The position numbers and the translations under genes are program-made. The notes beneath the pieces were generated by a model. The model was not told the DNA's origin. It did no database searches and was given only the letters and a program-made list of their open reading frames with translations. From positions 62,001 through 126,000 of the forward strand of contig NZ_BBYJ01000005.1 of assembly GCF_001528665.1 (NCBI RefSeq): a stretch of DNA of 64,000 nucleotides, in the 5' to 3' direction. Position 1 is the stretch's first letter. The number at the start of each line of letters is the position of its first letter. This DNA comes from Microtetraspora malaysiensis (GTDB lineage: Bacteria; Actinomycetota; Actinomycetes; Streptosporangiales; Streptosporangiaceae). Of this stretch, positions 42,924-51,595 are shown piece after piece.

Positions 42924-45599
42924 ATGACACGACCGTTCGCCCGGTTACGGGCGCGTCGACGCACCTCCGCGGTGCTGGCCGGCCTCGCCGTACTGGCGGG
43001 GGGCCTCGCCGGAGTTCCCGGCGCGAACGCGGGGGCGGGTGAGAGCCCCGCCCAGCCGGTGGTCGGGGCGCCGCCCCTGGGCCGCGACGGATGCGCCCGC
43101 GCCGACGCGAGCCTCGCCACGCTCCCCGACTGGCCGAAAGTCACCAGCCGGATCAAGAGGAACCCGGCCGACGAGAAGCGGGTGGCGAAGACCCTCGCCG
43201 GCATGACGCTCGCCGAGAAGGTCGGGCAGATGACCCAGCCGGAGATCGGCGCCGTCACCCCCGAGGAGGTCCGTCAGTACGGCATCGGCTCGGTGCTCAA
43301 CGGCGGCGGCTCCTGGCCCGGCCGGGACAAGCACGCGTCCACGCGGGCCTGGCTCGACCTCGCCGACGCGTACTGGGCGGCCTCCGTCGCCACCCGGACC
43401 AAGATCCCGGTCATCTGGGGCATCGACGCTGTGCACGGCAACAACAACGTCTACGGCGCGACGGTCTTCCCGCACAACATCGGGCTCGGGGCGGCGCACG
43501 ACCCCTGCCTGGTCAGGGACATCGGGGCCGCGACCGCCACGCAGATCCGGGCGACCGGCCAGGACTGGGCGTTCGCGCCCACCCTCGCCGTCGTCAGGGA
43601 CGACCGCTGGGGCCGCACGTACGAGGGCTTCTCCGAAGACCCCCGGATCACCCGCGCCTACGGATACGAGATGGTCCGCGGGCTGCAGGGCGACCACCCG
43701 CGCGGCATCGGGGAGCGGAGCGTAATCGCGACCGCCAAGCACTTCATCGGCGACGGAGGCACCCTCAAGGGGCAGGACCAGGGCGTCAACCCGTCCTCCG
43801 AGGCCGAGATGATCAACATTCACGGTCAGGGCTATTACGGTGCGCTGGCCGCCGGGGCGCAGACCGTGATGGCGTCCTTCAACAGCTGGACCAACGCCGA
43901 CCTCGGCATCGACGAGGGCAAGCTTCACGGCAGCGAGCGGGCGCTGACCGGCATCCTCAAGGGGAAGATGGGCTTCGACGGCGTCGTCGTCTCCGACTGG
44001 AACGGCATCGGCCAGGTGGCCGGGTGCACCAACGCGAGCTGCGCGCGGGCGATCAACGCCGGCATCGACGTCGTGATGGTGCCGAACGACTGGAAGGCGT
44101 TCATCGCGAACACCGTCGCGCAGGTCGAGGCCGGTGAGATCCCGATGGCGCGGATCGACGACGCGGTGACCCGCATCCTGCGGGTGAAGCTGCGGGCCGG
44201 CCTGTTCGACGCGCCGAAGCCGTCCGCCCGCGCCGGGGCCGGGTCGGCGTCGGCGCTGGAGGCGAAGGCGCTGGCCAGGAAGGCCGTGCGCGAGTCACAG
44301 GTCCTGCTCAAGAACAACGGCAAGGTCCTGCCGCTGGCCTCGGGCGCGAAGGTCCTGGTCGTCGGGAAGAGCGCGGACAGCCTGCAGAACCAGACCGGCG
44401 GCTGGACCCTCACCTGGCAGGGCACCGGAAACACCAACGCCGACTTCCCCGGCGGCACGACGATCCTCGGCGGGCTGCGTGAGGCGCTCGGCGCGGCCAA
44501 CGTGACCTTCGCCGAAACGGCTGATGACGTCGATCCCACCACGTTCGACGCGGTCATCGCGGTACTCGGCGAGACGCCGTACGCCGAAGGGGTCGGAGAC
44601 ATCGGGCGGCGCTCGCTGGAGGCGGCGAAGCTCTATCCCGGCGACCTCGCCGTGCTGGACAAGGTCAGCGGCAAGGGCGTCCCCGTGGTCACCGTCTACG
44701 TCACCGGCCGCCCGCTGTGGGTCAACAAGGAGCTGAACCGCTCGGACGCGTTCGTCGTCGCCTGGCTGCCCGGCACCGAGGGCGGCGGCGTGGCCGACCT
44801 GCTCGTCCGGTCCCGGCACGGGGGAAGGCCCGGCGGCGGTTTCACCGGCACCCTTCCGTACTCCTGGCCGAAGACCGCGTGCCAGACCCCGCTCAACGCG
44901 GGCGACGAGGGCTACGACCCGCTCTTCCCGCTTGGGTACGGCCTGCGCGACGGGCAGGCGGGATCCGTCGGCACGCTCGATGAGACGTCGCCTGCGGCCG
45001 GGTGCTCCGGCAACGGTGGCGGCGGCACCGCGACCGAGGACCTGGAGATCCACAACCGTACGGACGTCGCGCCATACCGGAGTTACATCGGCTCCGACGA
45101 AAACTGGGGCGGCACCGAGATCGGTGTGGACGGCGAGGCGGCGCACTCCGTGATCAGCGTGGTCCCGGCCGACGTCAACGTGCAGCAGGACGGCCTGAAG
45201 GTGACCTGGACCGGCGGCGGCCCCGGGCAGATCTACATGCAGGACCCGGCGGGCGGCACCGACCTGCGCGGCTATCTCAACGCCGGTGCGGCGCTGGTCT
45301 TCGACGTGATCGTCCACCGGCTCCCGGCGGCGCGGACCGTTCTGGGCGTGCACTGCGTCTACCCGTGCATGTCGGAGGTGGCGGCGACGTCCCTGTTCCA
45401 GCGGCTGCCCATGGGGACCACGGCGACGGTCAAGGTCCCGATCGCCTGTTTCGCGGAGGCCGGTCTCGACCTGGAGGCGGTCAACACGCCGTTCCTCGTC
45501 TACACGGACGGGGCGTTCTCCGCGTCGTTTGCGAATGTCCGCTGGGTGCCCGGCGCCGCCAAGGACGCCGACGCCCAGACCTGTTCCGGGCTCACCTGA
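42924..45599 (+). CDS. Secreted GH3 beta-glucosidase/exo-glucanase (ExoP type)
   Basis: The 891-residue protein has a signal peptide (1-33), a GH3 TIM-barrel domain (about 60-420), a second GH3 domain (about 450-680) and a C-terminal ExoP galactose-binding-like domain (about 720-890). The catalytic nucleophile is Asp358 in VVVSDWNGI; substrate-binding residues are in [11 protein letters not shown] and [10 protein letters not shown]. It hydrolyses beta-linked glucan oligosaccharides outside the cell, probably releasing glucose. The ATG at 42924 was chosen over TTG 42906 because it opens the signal peptide; the ribosome binding site is poor. CebR-like operators precede it, which fits a role in beta-glucan use. 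Confidence 0.92.
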   Translation: MTRPFARLRARRRTSAVLAGLAVLAGGLAGVPGANAGAGESPAQPVVGAPPLGRDGCARADASLATLPDWPKVTSRIKRNPADEKRVAKTLAGMTLAEKVGQMTQPEIGAVTPEEVRQYGIGSVLNGGGSWPGRDKHASTRAWLDLADAYWAASVATRTKIPVIWGIDAVHGNNNVYGATVFPHNIGLGAAHDPCLVRDIGAATATQIRATGQDWAFAPTLAVVRDDRWGRTYEGFSEDPRITRAYGYEMVRGLQGDHPRGIGERSVIATAKHFIGDGGTLKGQDQGVNPSSEAEMINIHGQGYYGALAAGAQTVMASFNSWTNADLGIDEGKLHGSERALTGILKGKMGFDGVVVSDWNGIGQVAGCTNASCARAINAGIDVVMVPNDWKAFIANTVAQVEAGEIPMARIDDAVTRILRVKLRAGLFDAPKPSARAGAGSASALEAKALARKAVRESQVLLKNNGKVLPLASGAKVLVVGKSADSLQNQTGGWTLTWQGTGNTNADFPGGTTILGGLREALGAANVTFAETADDVDPTTFDAVIAVLGETPYAEGVGDIGRRSLEAAKLYPGDLAVLDKVSGKGVPVVTVYVTGRPLWVNKELNRSDAFVVAWLPGTEGGGVADLLVRSRHGGRPGGGFTGTLPYSWPKTACQTPLNAGDEGYDPLFPLGYGLRDGQAGSVGTLDETSPAAGCSGNGGGGTATEDLEIHNRTDVAPYRSYIGSDENWGGTEIGVDGEAAHSVISVVPADVNVQQDGLKVTWTGGGPGQIYMQDPAGGTDLRGYLNAGAALVFDVIVHRLPAARTVLGVHCVYPCMSEVAATSLFQRLPMGTTATVKVPIACFAEAGLDLEAVNTPFLVYTDGAFSASFANVRWVPGAAKDADAQTCSGLT

Positions 45600-45696
45600 T
45601 CCGCTCGACCCGGGCCCGGGTAAGGATCGCCGCGCTGGGCAGTCGGCGACTGTGGCCGGAACCGAGCCGCGGCAGCGGGCCGATGTGGGGGCCGAT

Positions 45697-47151
45697 GTGC
45701 GGGCCGAGGTGGACGCGGTCGTGGTGGGCGCCGGGCCGAACGGGCTGACGGCGGCCGTCACGCTCGCCCGGGCCGGCCTCGCCGTACACGTGTACGAGGC
45801 GGCGGCGACCGTCGGGGGCGGGGCGCGGACCGGGGAGCTGACGCTGCCCGGCTTCCACCACGACGTCTGCTCGGCGGTCCACCCGCTGGGGGCGGGCTCG
45901 CCCGCCTTCCACGAGCTGCGGCTGGAGGAGCTCGGCCTGACCTGGGTGGAGCCGCCCCTCCCGCTGGCCCACCCGTTCCCGGACGGCACCGCCGTGACGC
46001 TGGCCCGCTCCGCCGAGGAGACCGCGGCCTCGCTCGCCCACGGTGTGCTCCGGGACGGCGCCGTCTACCGCCGCCTGGTGGAACCGTTCCTCGGGCGGTG
46101 GGACGCGCTCGCGCCGGACGTGCTGCGCGCGCCGCTCGCCGGGCTGCCCCGCCATCCGTGGCTGCTCGCGCGGTTCGGCCTGCGCGCGGTGCCGCCCGCC
46201 GCGCTGCTCGCCCGCCTCTTCCGCGGTGAGCGGGCGCGCGCCCTGCTCGCCGGGCTGGCCGCGCACGCGATCGCCCCGCTCGGCTCCCCGGCCACCGGCG
46301 GGGTCGCGCTGCTGTTCGCGCTCGCCGCGCACGAGGTGGGCTGGCCGTTCCCGCGCGGCGGCTCGCAGGCGCTCGCGGACGCGCTCGCGGCGCGGCTGCG
46401 CGCCCTCGGCGGACGGATCGAGACCGGGCGCCCCGTCACGAGCCTCGCCGAGCTGCCGTCCGCCCGCGCGTACCTGCTCGACGTCATGCCGGAGGACCTC
46501 GCGGTCCTGGCCGGCGACCGGCTGCCGGAGCGGTTCGCGGCCCGGATGCGCCGCTACGGCCACGGCCCCGGCGTCTTCAAGATCGACTACGCGCTGTCCG
46601 GGCCGGTCCCGTGGACGGCGGCGGAGTGCGCTCGCGCGGGCACCGTGCACATCGGGCCGACGTTCGAGGAGATCGGCGCCGCCCTGCGCGCCGACCACCG
46701 GGGCGTCGCGCCGCGCGTCCCGTTCCTGATCGCCGCGCAGCCCAGCCTGTTCGACGGCACCCGGGCGCCGGCCGGCCGGCACGTCCTGTGGGTCTACGGG
46801 CACGTGCCGAACGGCTGGCGCGGCGACCTCACGGAGGCGATCGAGCGCCAGATCGAGCGCTTCGCCCCGGGATTCCGCGAGCGCGTCCTGGCCCGGGCCG
46901 CCGCCGGGCCCGCCGAGATCGAGGCGCGCGACCGCAACGACCCCGGGGGCGACATCGCGGGTGGCCGGTGCGACCGGCTGCGCCTGCTGCTGCGCCCGCG
47001 CCCGGCCGTCCTGCCGTACGCCACGCCGGACCGGACGGTCTACCTGTGCTCCTCGGCCACCCCGCCGGGACCCGGAGTGCACGGCATGTGCGGCTACCAC
47101 GCGGCGCGCGCCGCGCTGCGCAGGGTCTTCGGGGGCGCCCCGGGGGAGTAG
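45697..47151 (+). CDS. FAD-dependent oxidoreductase, phytoene desaturase-like
   Basis: The protein (about 484 residues) starts with the dinucleotide-binding motif [20 protein letters not shown] and has the C-terminal FAD-contact segment [16 protein letters not shown] of phytoene desaturase-like or amine-oxidase-like flavoproteins. The substrate is unknown: no carotenoid genes are adjacent. Several in-frame GTG codons (45652, 45685, 45697, 45709) could start it; 45697 was chosen because ggggg lies 5 bases upstream and it brings the Rossmann motif to the N-terminus. It is followed 20 bases later by a membrane protein gene, with which it may act. Confidence 0.82.
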   Translation: MRAEVDAVVVGAGPNGLTAAVTLARAGLAVHVYEAAATVGGGARTGELTLPGFHHDVCSAVHPLGAGSPAFHELRLEELGLTWVEPPLPLAHPFPDGTAVTLARSAEETAASLAHGVLRDGAVYRRLVEPFLGRWDALAPDVLRAPLAGLPRHPWLLARFGLRAVPPAALLARLFRGERARALLAGLAAHAIAPLGSPATGGVALLFALAAHEVGWPFPRGGSQALADALAARLRALGGRIETGRPVTSLAELPSARAYLLDVMPEDLAVLAGDRLPERFAARMRRYGHGPGVFKIDYALSGPVPWTAAECARAGTVHIGPTFEEIGAALRADHRGVAPRVPFLIAAQPSLFDGTRAPAGRHVLWVYGHVPNGWRGDLTEAIERQIERFAPGFRERVLARAAAGPAEIEARDRNDPGGDIAGGRCDRLRLLLRPRPAVLPYATPDRTVYLCSSATPPGPGVHGMCGYHAARAALRRVFGGAPGE

Positions 47152-47171
47152 CACCGAAGGGGGTGACGATC

Positions 47172-48605
47172 ATGGACTGGTTCGCGGCGCCGGACTACTG
47201 GCTCAGCCGGATGGTGTTCCAGCGAGGCCTGGCCGCGATCTATCTGATCGGGTTCCTCGTCGCGCTGAACCAGTTCCCCGCGCTGCTCGGCGAGAACGGA
47301 CTGACGCCGGTGCCCGCGTACCTGCGCCGGGTGCCGTTCCCGCGCGCGCCGAGCATCTTCCACCTCCACTATTCGGACCGGTTCTTCTCCCTGGTCGCGG
47401 GGACCGGCGCGCTGTTGTCCGCGGTCCTCCTGGCCGGGCTCGCCGACCTGCTCCCGCTCTGGGGCGCGATGCCGCTGTGGGCGCTCCTGTGGGTCCTCTA
47501 CCTGTCCATCGTCAACGTGGGCCAGGTCTGGTACGCCTTCGGCTGGGAGTCGCTCCTGTGCGAGGCCGGCTTCCTCGCGATCTTCCTCGGCAACGGGGGC
47601 ACCGCCCCGCCCGTGCTCGTGCTGTGGCTGCTGCGCTGGCTGCTGTTCCGGCTGGAGTTCGGCGCCGGCCTCATCAAGATGCGCGGCGACCGCTGCTGGC
47701 GCGACCTGACCTGCCTGTACTACCACCACGAGACCCAGCCGATGCCGGGCCCGCTGAGCTGGTACTTCCACCGGCTGCCCCGGCCGGCGCACCGGGTCGA
47801 GGTCGCGGGCAACCACGTCGCCCAGCTCGTCGCGCCGTTCGGGCTGTTCGCGCCCCAGCCGTACGCGAGCGTGGCGGCGGGCGTGATCATCGCCACCCAG
47901 CTCTGGCTGATCCTTTCGGGGAACTTCGCCTGGCTGAACTGGCTCACCGTCGTGCTGGCGGCCTCGGTGGTCTCGTGGGCGGACCTGGTCCGCATGCTGG
48001 GGCTCCCGCCACCGCCGCACCCCACGGCCGAGCCGCTGTGGTTCACCGGGGTGGTCCTCGCCGTGACCGTGCTCGTCGTCGTGCTCAGCTACTGGCCGGC
48101 CCGCAACCTGGTGTCGCGGCACCAGGTGATGAACGCCAGCTTCAACCCGTTCCACCTGGTCAATACGTACGGTGCCTTCGGCAGCGTGACCAGGGCCCGC
48201 TACGAGGTGGTGATCGAGGGCACCCGCGACCCGGCGGTCACGCCGGAGACGGTGTGGCGGGAGTACGAGTTCAAGGGCAAGCCGGGCGCGCCGGGGCGGC
48301 TGCCGCCCCAGTTCGCGCCGTACCACCTGCGGCTCGACTGGCTGATGTGGTTCGCCGGGCTGTCGGCGGCGTACGCGCACCCGTGGCTCATGCCGTTCGC
48401 GCGCAAGCTGCTCACGAACGACGAGGCGACGCTGCGGCTGCTGCGGGAGGTCCCCTTCCCGGACGCCCCGCCGACCTTCGTCCGCGCCCTCCTTTACCGC
48501 TACAGCTTCACCACACACCGGGAGCGGCGCGCGACCGGCCAGTGGTGGGAGCGCGAGCTGGTGGAGGAGTACCTGCCGCCGGTCAGGCTCGGCCGCTCCC
48601 ACTGA
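47172..48605 (+). CDS. Lipase maturation factor-like integral membrane protein
   Basis: The 477-residue protein matches the lipase maturation factor (LMF1) family: N-terminal helices (about 15-290), family signatures RLEFGAGLIKMRGDRCWRD and YHHETQPMPGPLSWYFH, and a C-terminal hydrophilic domain that includes NTYGAFGSVTRARYEVVIEG. In animals LMF1 aids lipase folding in the ER; bacterial function is unknown. The ATG at 47172 follows gaagggg by 9 bases. It is likely co-transcribed with the flavoprotein before it. An HTTM-like (vitamin-K-carboxylase-related) ancestry is also possible. Confidence 0.85.
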   Translation: MDWFAAPDYWLSRMVFQRGLAAIYLIGFLVALNQFPALLGENGLTPVPAYLRRVPFPRAPSIFHLHYSDRFFSLVAGTGALLSAVLLAGLADLLPLWGAMPLWALLWVLYLSIVNVGQVWYAFGWESLLCEAGFLAIFLGNGGTAPPVLVLWLLRWLLFRLEFGAGLIKMRGDRCWRDLTCLYYHHETQPMPGPLSWYFHRLPRPAHRVEVAGNHVAQLVAPFGLFAPQPYASVAAGVIIATQLWLILSGNFAWLNWLTVVLAASVVSWADLVRMLGLPPPPHPTAEPLWFTGVVLAVTVLVVVLSYWPARNLVSRHQVMNASFNPFHLVNTYGAFGSVTRARYEVVIEGTRDPAVTPETVWREYEFKGKPGAPGRLPPQFAPYHLRLDWLMWFAGLSAAYAHPWLMPFARKLLTNDEATLRLLREVPFPDAPPTFVRALLYRYSFTTHRERRATGQWWERELVEEYLPPVRLGRSH

Positions 48606-48708
48606 CGCCGACCGGCCCGCGCTGGGCACGCTGTGTACGGACGCGGCCGCCTCCCCGATGCCCAACGCGTCAATTGACTGCATGTCGGCGAGTCGGATGC
48701 TTGATCGC

Positions 48709-49539
48709 ATGTCCAGCGACACCACTTTGGACGGCGAGCACAGCGCCGCCGACGATCTGATCCGACTGCTCCAGGCGGTCGATTCCCAGCCGGGCTCGGC
48801 GGAGTACCGCGCCCGGTCGTACGAACTGCTCGGGGCCGCGCCCGGGGCCCGCGTGGCCGACGTCGGCTGCGGCACGGGGCTGGCCGTCGAGGAGCTGGCC
48901 GATCGCGGCGTGACGGCGATCGGCGTGGACCACAGCGAGCGGATGATCGACACCGGGCGGCGGATCCGGCCCCGGGCGGACCTGCGGGCCGGTGACGCGT
49001 ACCGGCTGCCGTTCGAGGACGGCGAGCTGGACGGGTATCGGGCCGACAAGGTCTACCACGAGATCGACGACCCGGCCCGTGCGCTCGCCGAGGCGCGCAG
49101 GGTACTCGCGCCCGGCGGTCGCATCGTCCTGATCGGCCAGGACTGGGACGCCTTCGTCATCGATTCGGATGACCCCGTCCTCACACGGCTGATTGTCCAC
49201 GCTCGCGCCGACACCGTCGCGCGCCCCCGCGCCGCCCGGCAGTACCGGAACATGCTGCTGGACGGAGGATTCGACGACGTGACCGTGGAGGCGCGGGTCG
49301 CGCTGTTCACGGACGCGGCCGCGATGCCCATGATGGCGCGGATCGGCCGGGCGGCCTGCGCGAAAGGTGGTGTCTCGGACGAGCAGGCCGCCGCGTGGGT
49401 CGCCGAGCAGGCCGAGCGGGCCCGCACGGGGCGGCTGTTCATGGCGGTCCCGCTGTTCCTGGCCGCCGGACGCCGCCCGTCTGCGGCCCGGAGGGCTACC
49501 CCCACAACCGCTGGAGAGCCGGCCCGGAAGACCGCGTGA
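48709..49539 (+). CDS. SAM-dependent class I methyltransferase
   Basis: The 276-residue protein has a Rossmann methyltransferase domain: motif I VADVGCGTGLAVEEL, the acid residue in GVDHSERM and post-motif ALAEARRVLAPGGRIVLIG. The family resembles UbiE/demethylmenaquinone methyltransferase-like enzymes of unknown substrate. The ATG at 48709 lacks a ribosome binding site. A promoter-like ttgact (48674-48679) and gatgct (48696-48701) place the RNA start near that codon, so the message may be leaderless. An earlier ATG at 48658 is possible. Confidence 0.82.
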   Translation: MSSDTTLDGEHSAADDLIRLLQAVDSQPGSAEYRARSYELLGAAPGARVADVGCGTGLAVEELADRGVTAIGVDHSERMIDTGRRIRPRADLRAGDAYRLPFEDGELDGYRADKVYHEIDDPARALAEARRVLAPGGRIVLIGQDWDAFVIDSDDPVLTRLIVHARADTVARPRAARQYRNMLLDGGFDDVTVEARVALFTDAAAMPMMARIGRAACAKGGVSDEQAAAWVAEQAERARTGRLFMAVPLFLAAGRRPSAARRATPTTAGEPARKTA

Positions 49540-49571
49540 TCGCGGGAGGGGCTAGCCCACATACTTGGGAT

Positions 49572-49787
49572 GTGAAATGCACCCATTGCGGCAGCCCCAA
49601 TCTGGAGCAGGGGTTCATCGAAGACAGCGGCGAGCATTCTCAGGGGTACGGCCGCTGGATCCCGGGCCCCCTTGAACGGGGCGTGTTCGGCGGTGCCAGA
49701 CGCCTTGGCAAACCACGCTGGATCATCGACGCGTACCGATGCGTCCGGTGCTCGCACCTCGAACTCTTCGCCCGGCCGAAGGACTGA
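49572..49787 (+). CDS. Small zinc-ribbon protein, possibly leaderless
   Basis: The 71-residue protein has two Cys-x2-Cys knuckles, CTHC at residues 3-6 and CVRC near the C-terminus, which form a zinc ribbon. The middle is basic and contains RWIPGPLERG. Homologous small actinobacterial zinc-ribbon proteins have no known function. It starts at a GTG with no ribosome binding site; catact about 7 bases upstream could be its -10, giving a leaderless message. An ideal hairpin follows at 49833. Confidence 0.7.
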   Translation: MKCTHCGSPNLEQGFIEDSGEHSQGYGRWIPGPLERGVFGGARRLGKPRWIIDAYRCVRCSHLELFARPKD

Positions 49788-49832
49788 GCCGGGCCACGGA
49801 ACCGGCGTCCTCGGCGAGGCCGCGCACCTGCG

Positions 49833-49864
49833 CCCTCCCGGTCCCCACTCGGGGACCGGGAGGG
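49833..49864 (+). terminator. Strong hairpin terminator after zinc-ribbon gene
   Basis: A perfect 14-bp stem (ccctcccggtcccc/ggggaccgggaggg) with a 4-base loop lies 45 bases after the stop codon. The following sequence (49865-50005) holds the promoter region of the secreted peptide gene, with no other gene. Confidence 0.8.
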
Positions 49865-50005
49865 CCGCCCCACCTCCGCTGGATCTCCATCGCGGCGCCC
49901 CGACCCTGAACGCAAGATGACGACGTGCGCGAGTACTCGCTGTCGGCACCTCTTCGTCATCTACAGTGATGGCGACATCGCCGTCTGTAGTCATCGGAGG
50001 GGAAG

Positions 50006-50278
50006 TTGAACGTCACGCGTTTCGCCGTGGCCGCACTGGGCCTGACAGTCGCCGGAGTCGTCTGGACGGGGAGCACGGGGGGCGGTGTGGCCCTCGCCGA
50101 GAGCCACGCCAACTCGGCGGGCCACAACGTCTCCGCCCAGCTCCACAGCCACCGGAGCGGAAGCGGCGTCCTTCACGGGAAGGGCATGAAGAGGGGCAAG
50201 GGGAAGGGGCACCACCACAGGGGCAAGAAGCACGGCAAGGGGCAGACCGTGGTCACCCCGGGTACCGCCGGTCACTGA
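50006..50278 (+). CDS. Small secreted His/Lys-rich peptide
   Basis: The 90-residue protein starts at a TTG with ggaggggaag just upstream. Residues 1-31 form a signal peptide (cleavage after VALA). The mature 59-residue part is unusually rich in His, Lys and Gly, with KGMKRGKGKGHHHRGKKHGK, so it should be strongly basic and may bind metals, nucleic acids or anionic polymers. No cysteine is present. No family was recognised; a secreted antimicrobial or metal-buffering role is a guess. It stands alone between two hairpin terminators. Confidence 0.65.
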   Translation: MNVTRFAVAALGLTVAGVVWTGSTGGGVALAESHANSAGHNVSAQLHSHRSGSGVLHGKGMKRGKGKGHHHRGKKHGKGQTVVTPGTAGH

Positions 50279-50288
50279 TCTGACCTCC

Positions 50289-50317
50289 GCGCACGGGGCG
50301 GCCGCCGCCCCGTGCGC
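50289..50317 (+). terminator. Strong hairpin terminator after secreted peptide
   Basis: A perfect 13-bp stem (gcgcacggggcgg/ccgccccgtgcgc) with a 3-base loop begins 10 bases after the stop codon. It may also end transcription of the convergent acetyltransferase gene. Confidence 0.8.
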
Positions 50318-50323
50318 GTCCAT

Positions 50324-50363
50324 ATAGCCTGACAGGCCTCTGGATAGCCTGACGGACCTCAGG
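50324..50363. repeat. Two tandem 20-bp direct repeats
   Basis: The unit atagcctgacaggcctc occurs twice with period 20 (second copy atagcctgacggacctc, two differences). It lies between the terminator and the acetyltransferase stop. No function is apparent. Confidence 0.5.
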
Positions 50364-50385
50364 CCGCCCCTGTGGCGGACCTGGC

Positions 50386-50976
50386 TCAGCGCGGGCGGCG
50401 GACCATCGCCCAGGTGCGCGGGCCGCCGTCCGGCAGCTCCACCTCGGCGGTGACCTCGAATCCGAGCCGCCGATAGAACCCGACGTTCGCCTCGGTGGAC
50501 GTCTCCAGGAAGGCGGGGACCCCCGCCTCCTCCGCCGCCTTGATTCCGGGCTCGATCACGGCCCGGCCCAGCCCCTTGCCCTGGTGGTCCGGATCGACCC
50601 CGACCGAGCCGAGGAACCACACGGGCTCAGCCGGGCGGTACGGAGCCAGCGCGGCCTCGGCCGAGGCGGCGAAGGGCGCCCGGTCGCCGCTCAGCTCGGC
50701 GAAGACCGGCGCCAGCTCCGCGAACACCTCGCCGATGCCGGTGCTTTCGGGGGTGGTCCAGACGGACGCCGCCGCGCAGTCCGGCGTGACCCAGACCCGG
50801 CCGTGCGGCAGGCCGATGCGGGTCACGAACAGCTCCTGAAACCGGCCGATCCGGCCGAGGTGGTCGTCCGCCGCGACCGTGTGCCGCATCCACGGATAGT
50901 CGGCGAACGCGCGGGTGAGCGTGCGTACGGCCGCTTCCACGTCGGCGTGGTCGGCGGGACGGGCGAGCGATGACAT
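50386..50976 (-). CDS. GNAT-family N-acetyltransferase
   Basis: The 196-residue protein is a single GNAT domain. The acetyl-CoA-binding strand and loop are VGVDPDHQGKGLGRAVIEP, and the following FLETSTEANVGFYRRLGFEV is typical. Substrate unknown; small-molecule or antibiotic acetylation is possible. The ATG follows ttggagtggc. It lies 32 bases after the HxlR regulator gene on the same strand and is possibly co-transcribed with it. Confidence 0.9.
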   Translation of the reverse strand: MSSLARPADHADVEAAVRTLTRAFADYPWMRHTVAADDHLGRIGRFQELFVTRIGLPHGRVWVTPDCAAASVWTTPESTGIGEVFAELAPVFAELSGDRAPFAASAEAALAPYRPAEPVWFLGSVGVDPDHQGKGLGRAVIEPGIKAAEEAGVPAFLETSTEANVGFYRRLGFEVTAEVELPDGGPRTWAMVRRPR

Positions 50977-51008
50977 GCCACTCCAATACGGGGTCGGTGC
51001 GGGGTGTC

Positions 51009-51500
51009 TCAACTGGGAACACTGGGAGCGCTGGGCGTAGGTGCGGCGGCGGGCGGCGCGACCTTCTTCACCACGGCGTCGTCGGGACCGATTCGCCTTC
51101 CGTCGGCGGAGCGCACCTCCAGCGCGTGGAGAGGGTGCTCGTCCCGGCGGTCGACCATCTCCGAGTGCGGCTCGTCCGGAGCGAAGAAGTGGGCCTCGCC
51201 CCACTGCCGCAGCGCGACGATGACGTTGAAGAGATCCCGGCCCTTGGGGGTCAGGACGTACTCGTTGTAGGCGCTGCCGTCGGACGCGGGGACGACCTCG
51301 AGGACGCCGCCGTCCACGAGGGCGCGCAGCCGCGCCGTGAGGATGTTCTTGGCCACGCCGAGGCTGCGCTGGAACTCGCCGAAGCGGCGGCTGCCGTCGA
51401 ACGCGTCGCGGACGATCAGCAGCGACCACCAGTCGCCGATCGCGTCGACCGAACGCGCGACCGGGCAGTCGCTGTCGTTGAAGCGGGTCCGCCTGACCAT
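51009..51500 (-). CDS. HxlR-family transcriptional regulator
   Basis: The 163-residue protein has the HxlR winged helix: CPVARSVDAIGDWWSLLIVRDAFDGSRRFGEFQRSLGVAKNILT (about residues 12-55) and the wing YVLTPKGRDLF. A conserved cysteine near residue 12 is present, as in redox- or quinone-sensing HxlR proteins. The C-terminus is a proline/alanine-rich tail. The ATG follows gagggagg. It is divergent from an MFS exporter gene, with a large inverted repeat in the gap that it probably binds. Confidence 0.92.
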   Translation of the reverse strand: MVRRTRFNDSDCPVARSVDAIGDWWSLLIVRDAFDGSRRFGEFQRSLGVAKNILTARLRALVDGGVLEVVPASDGSAYNEYVLTPKGRDLFNVIVALRQWGEAHFFAPDEPHSEMVDRRDEHPLHALEVRSADGRRIGPDDAVVKKVAPPAAAPTPSAPSVPS

Positions 51501-51523
51501 CGCGTCCTCCCTCGTTCAATGCC

Positions 51524-51578
51524 GGTTGCAACATGCTACCAATCTCCTCTAGCGTTCGAGTGGTAGCAAGATGCAACC
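51524..51578. promoter_or_regulatory. HxlR operator with overlapping MFS promoter
   Basis: An 18-bp imperfect inverted repeat (ggttgcaacatgctacca and tggtagcaagatgcaacc, 16 of 18 paired) spans 51524-51541 and 51561-51578. The MFS promoter ttgcaa (51526-51531) and tagcgt (51550-51555), 18 bases apart, starts in the left arm. The arrangement suits repression by the divergent HxlR protein. Confidence 0.7.
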
Positions 51579-51595
51579 GATTTGGAGGAGGGGTT

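Noticed and set aside
40369-42930. 853-codon minus-strand frame opposite the catalase
   Set aside because: Shadow of the catalase gene, which has all active-site residues on the plus strand.
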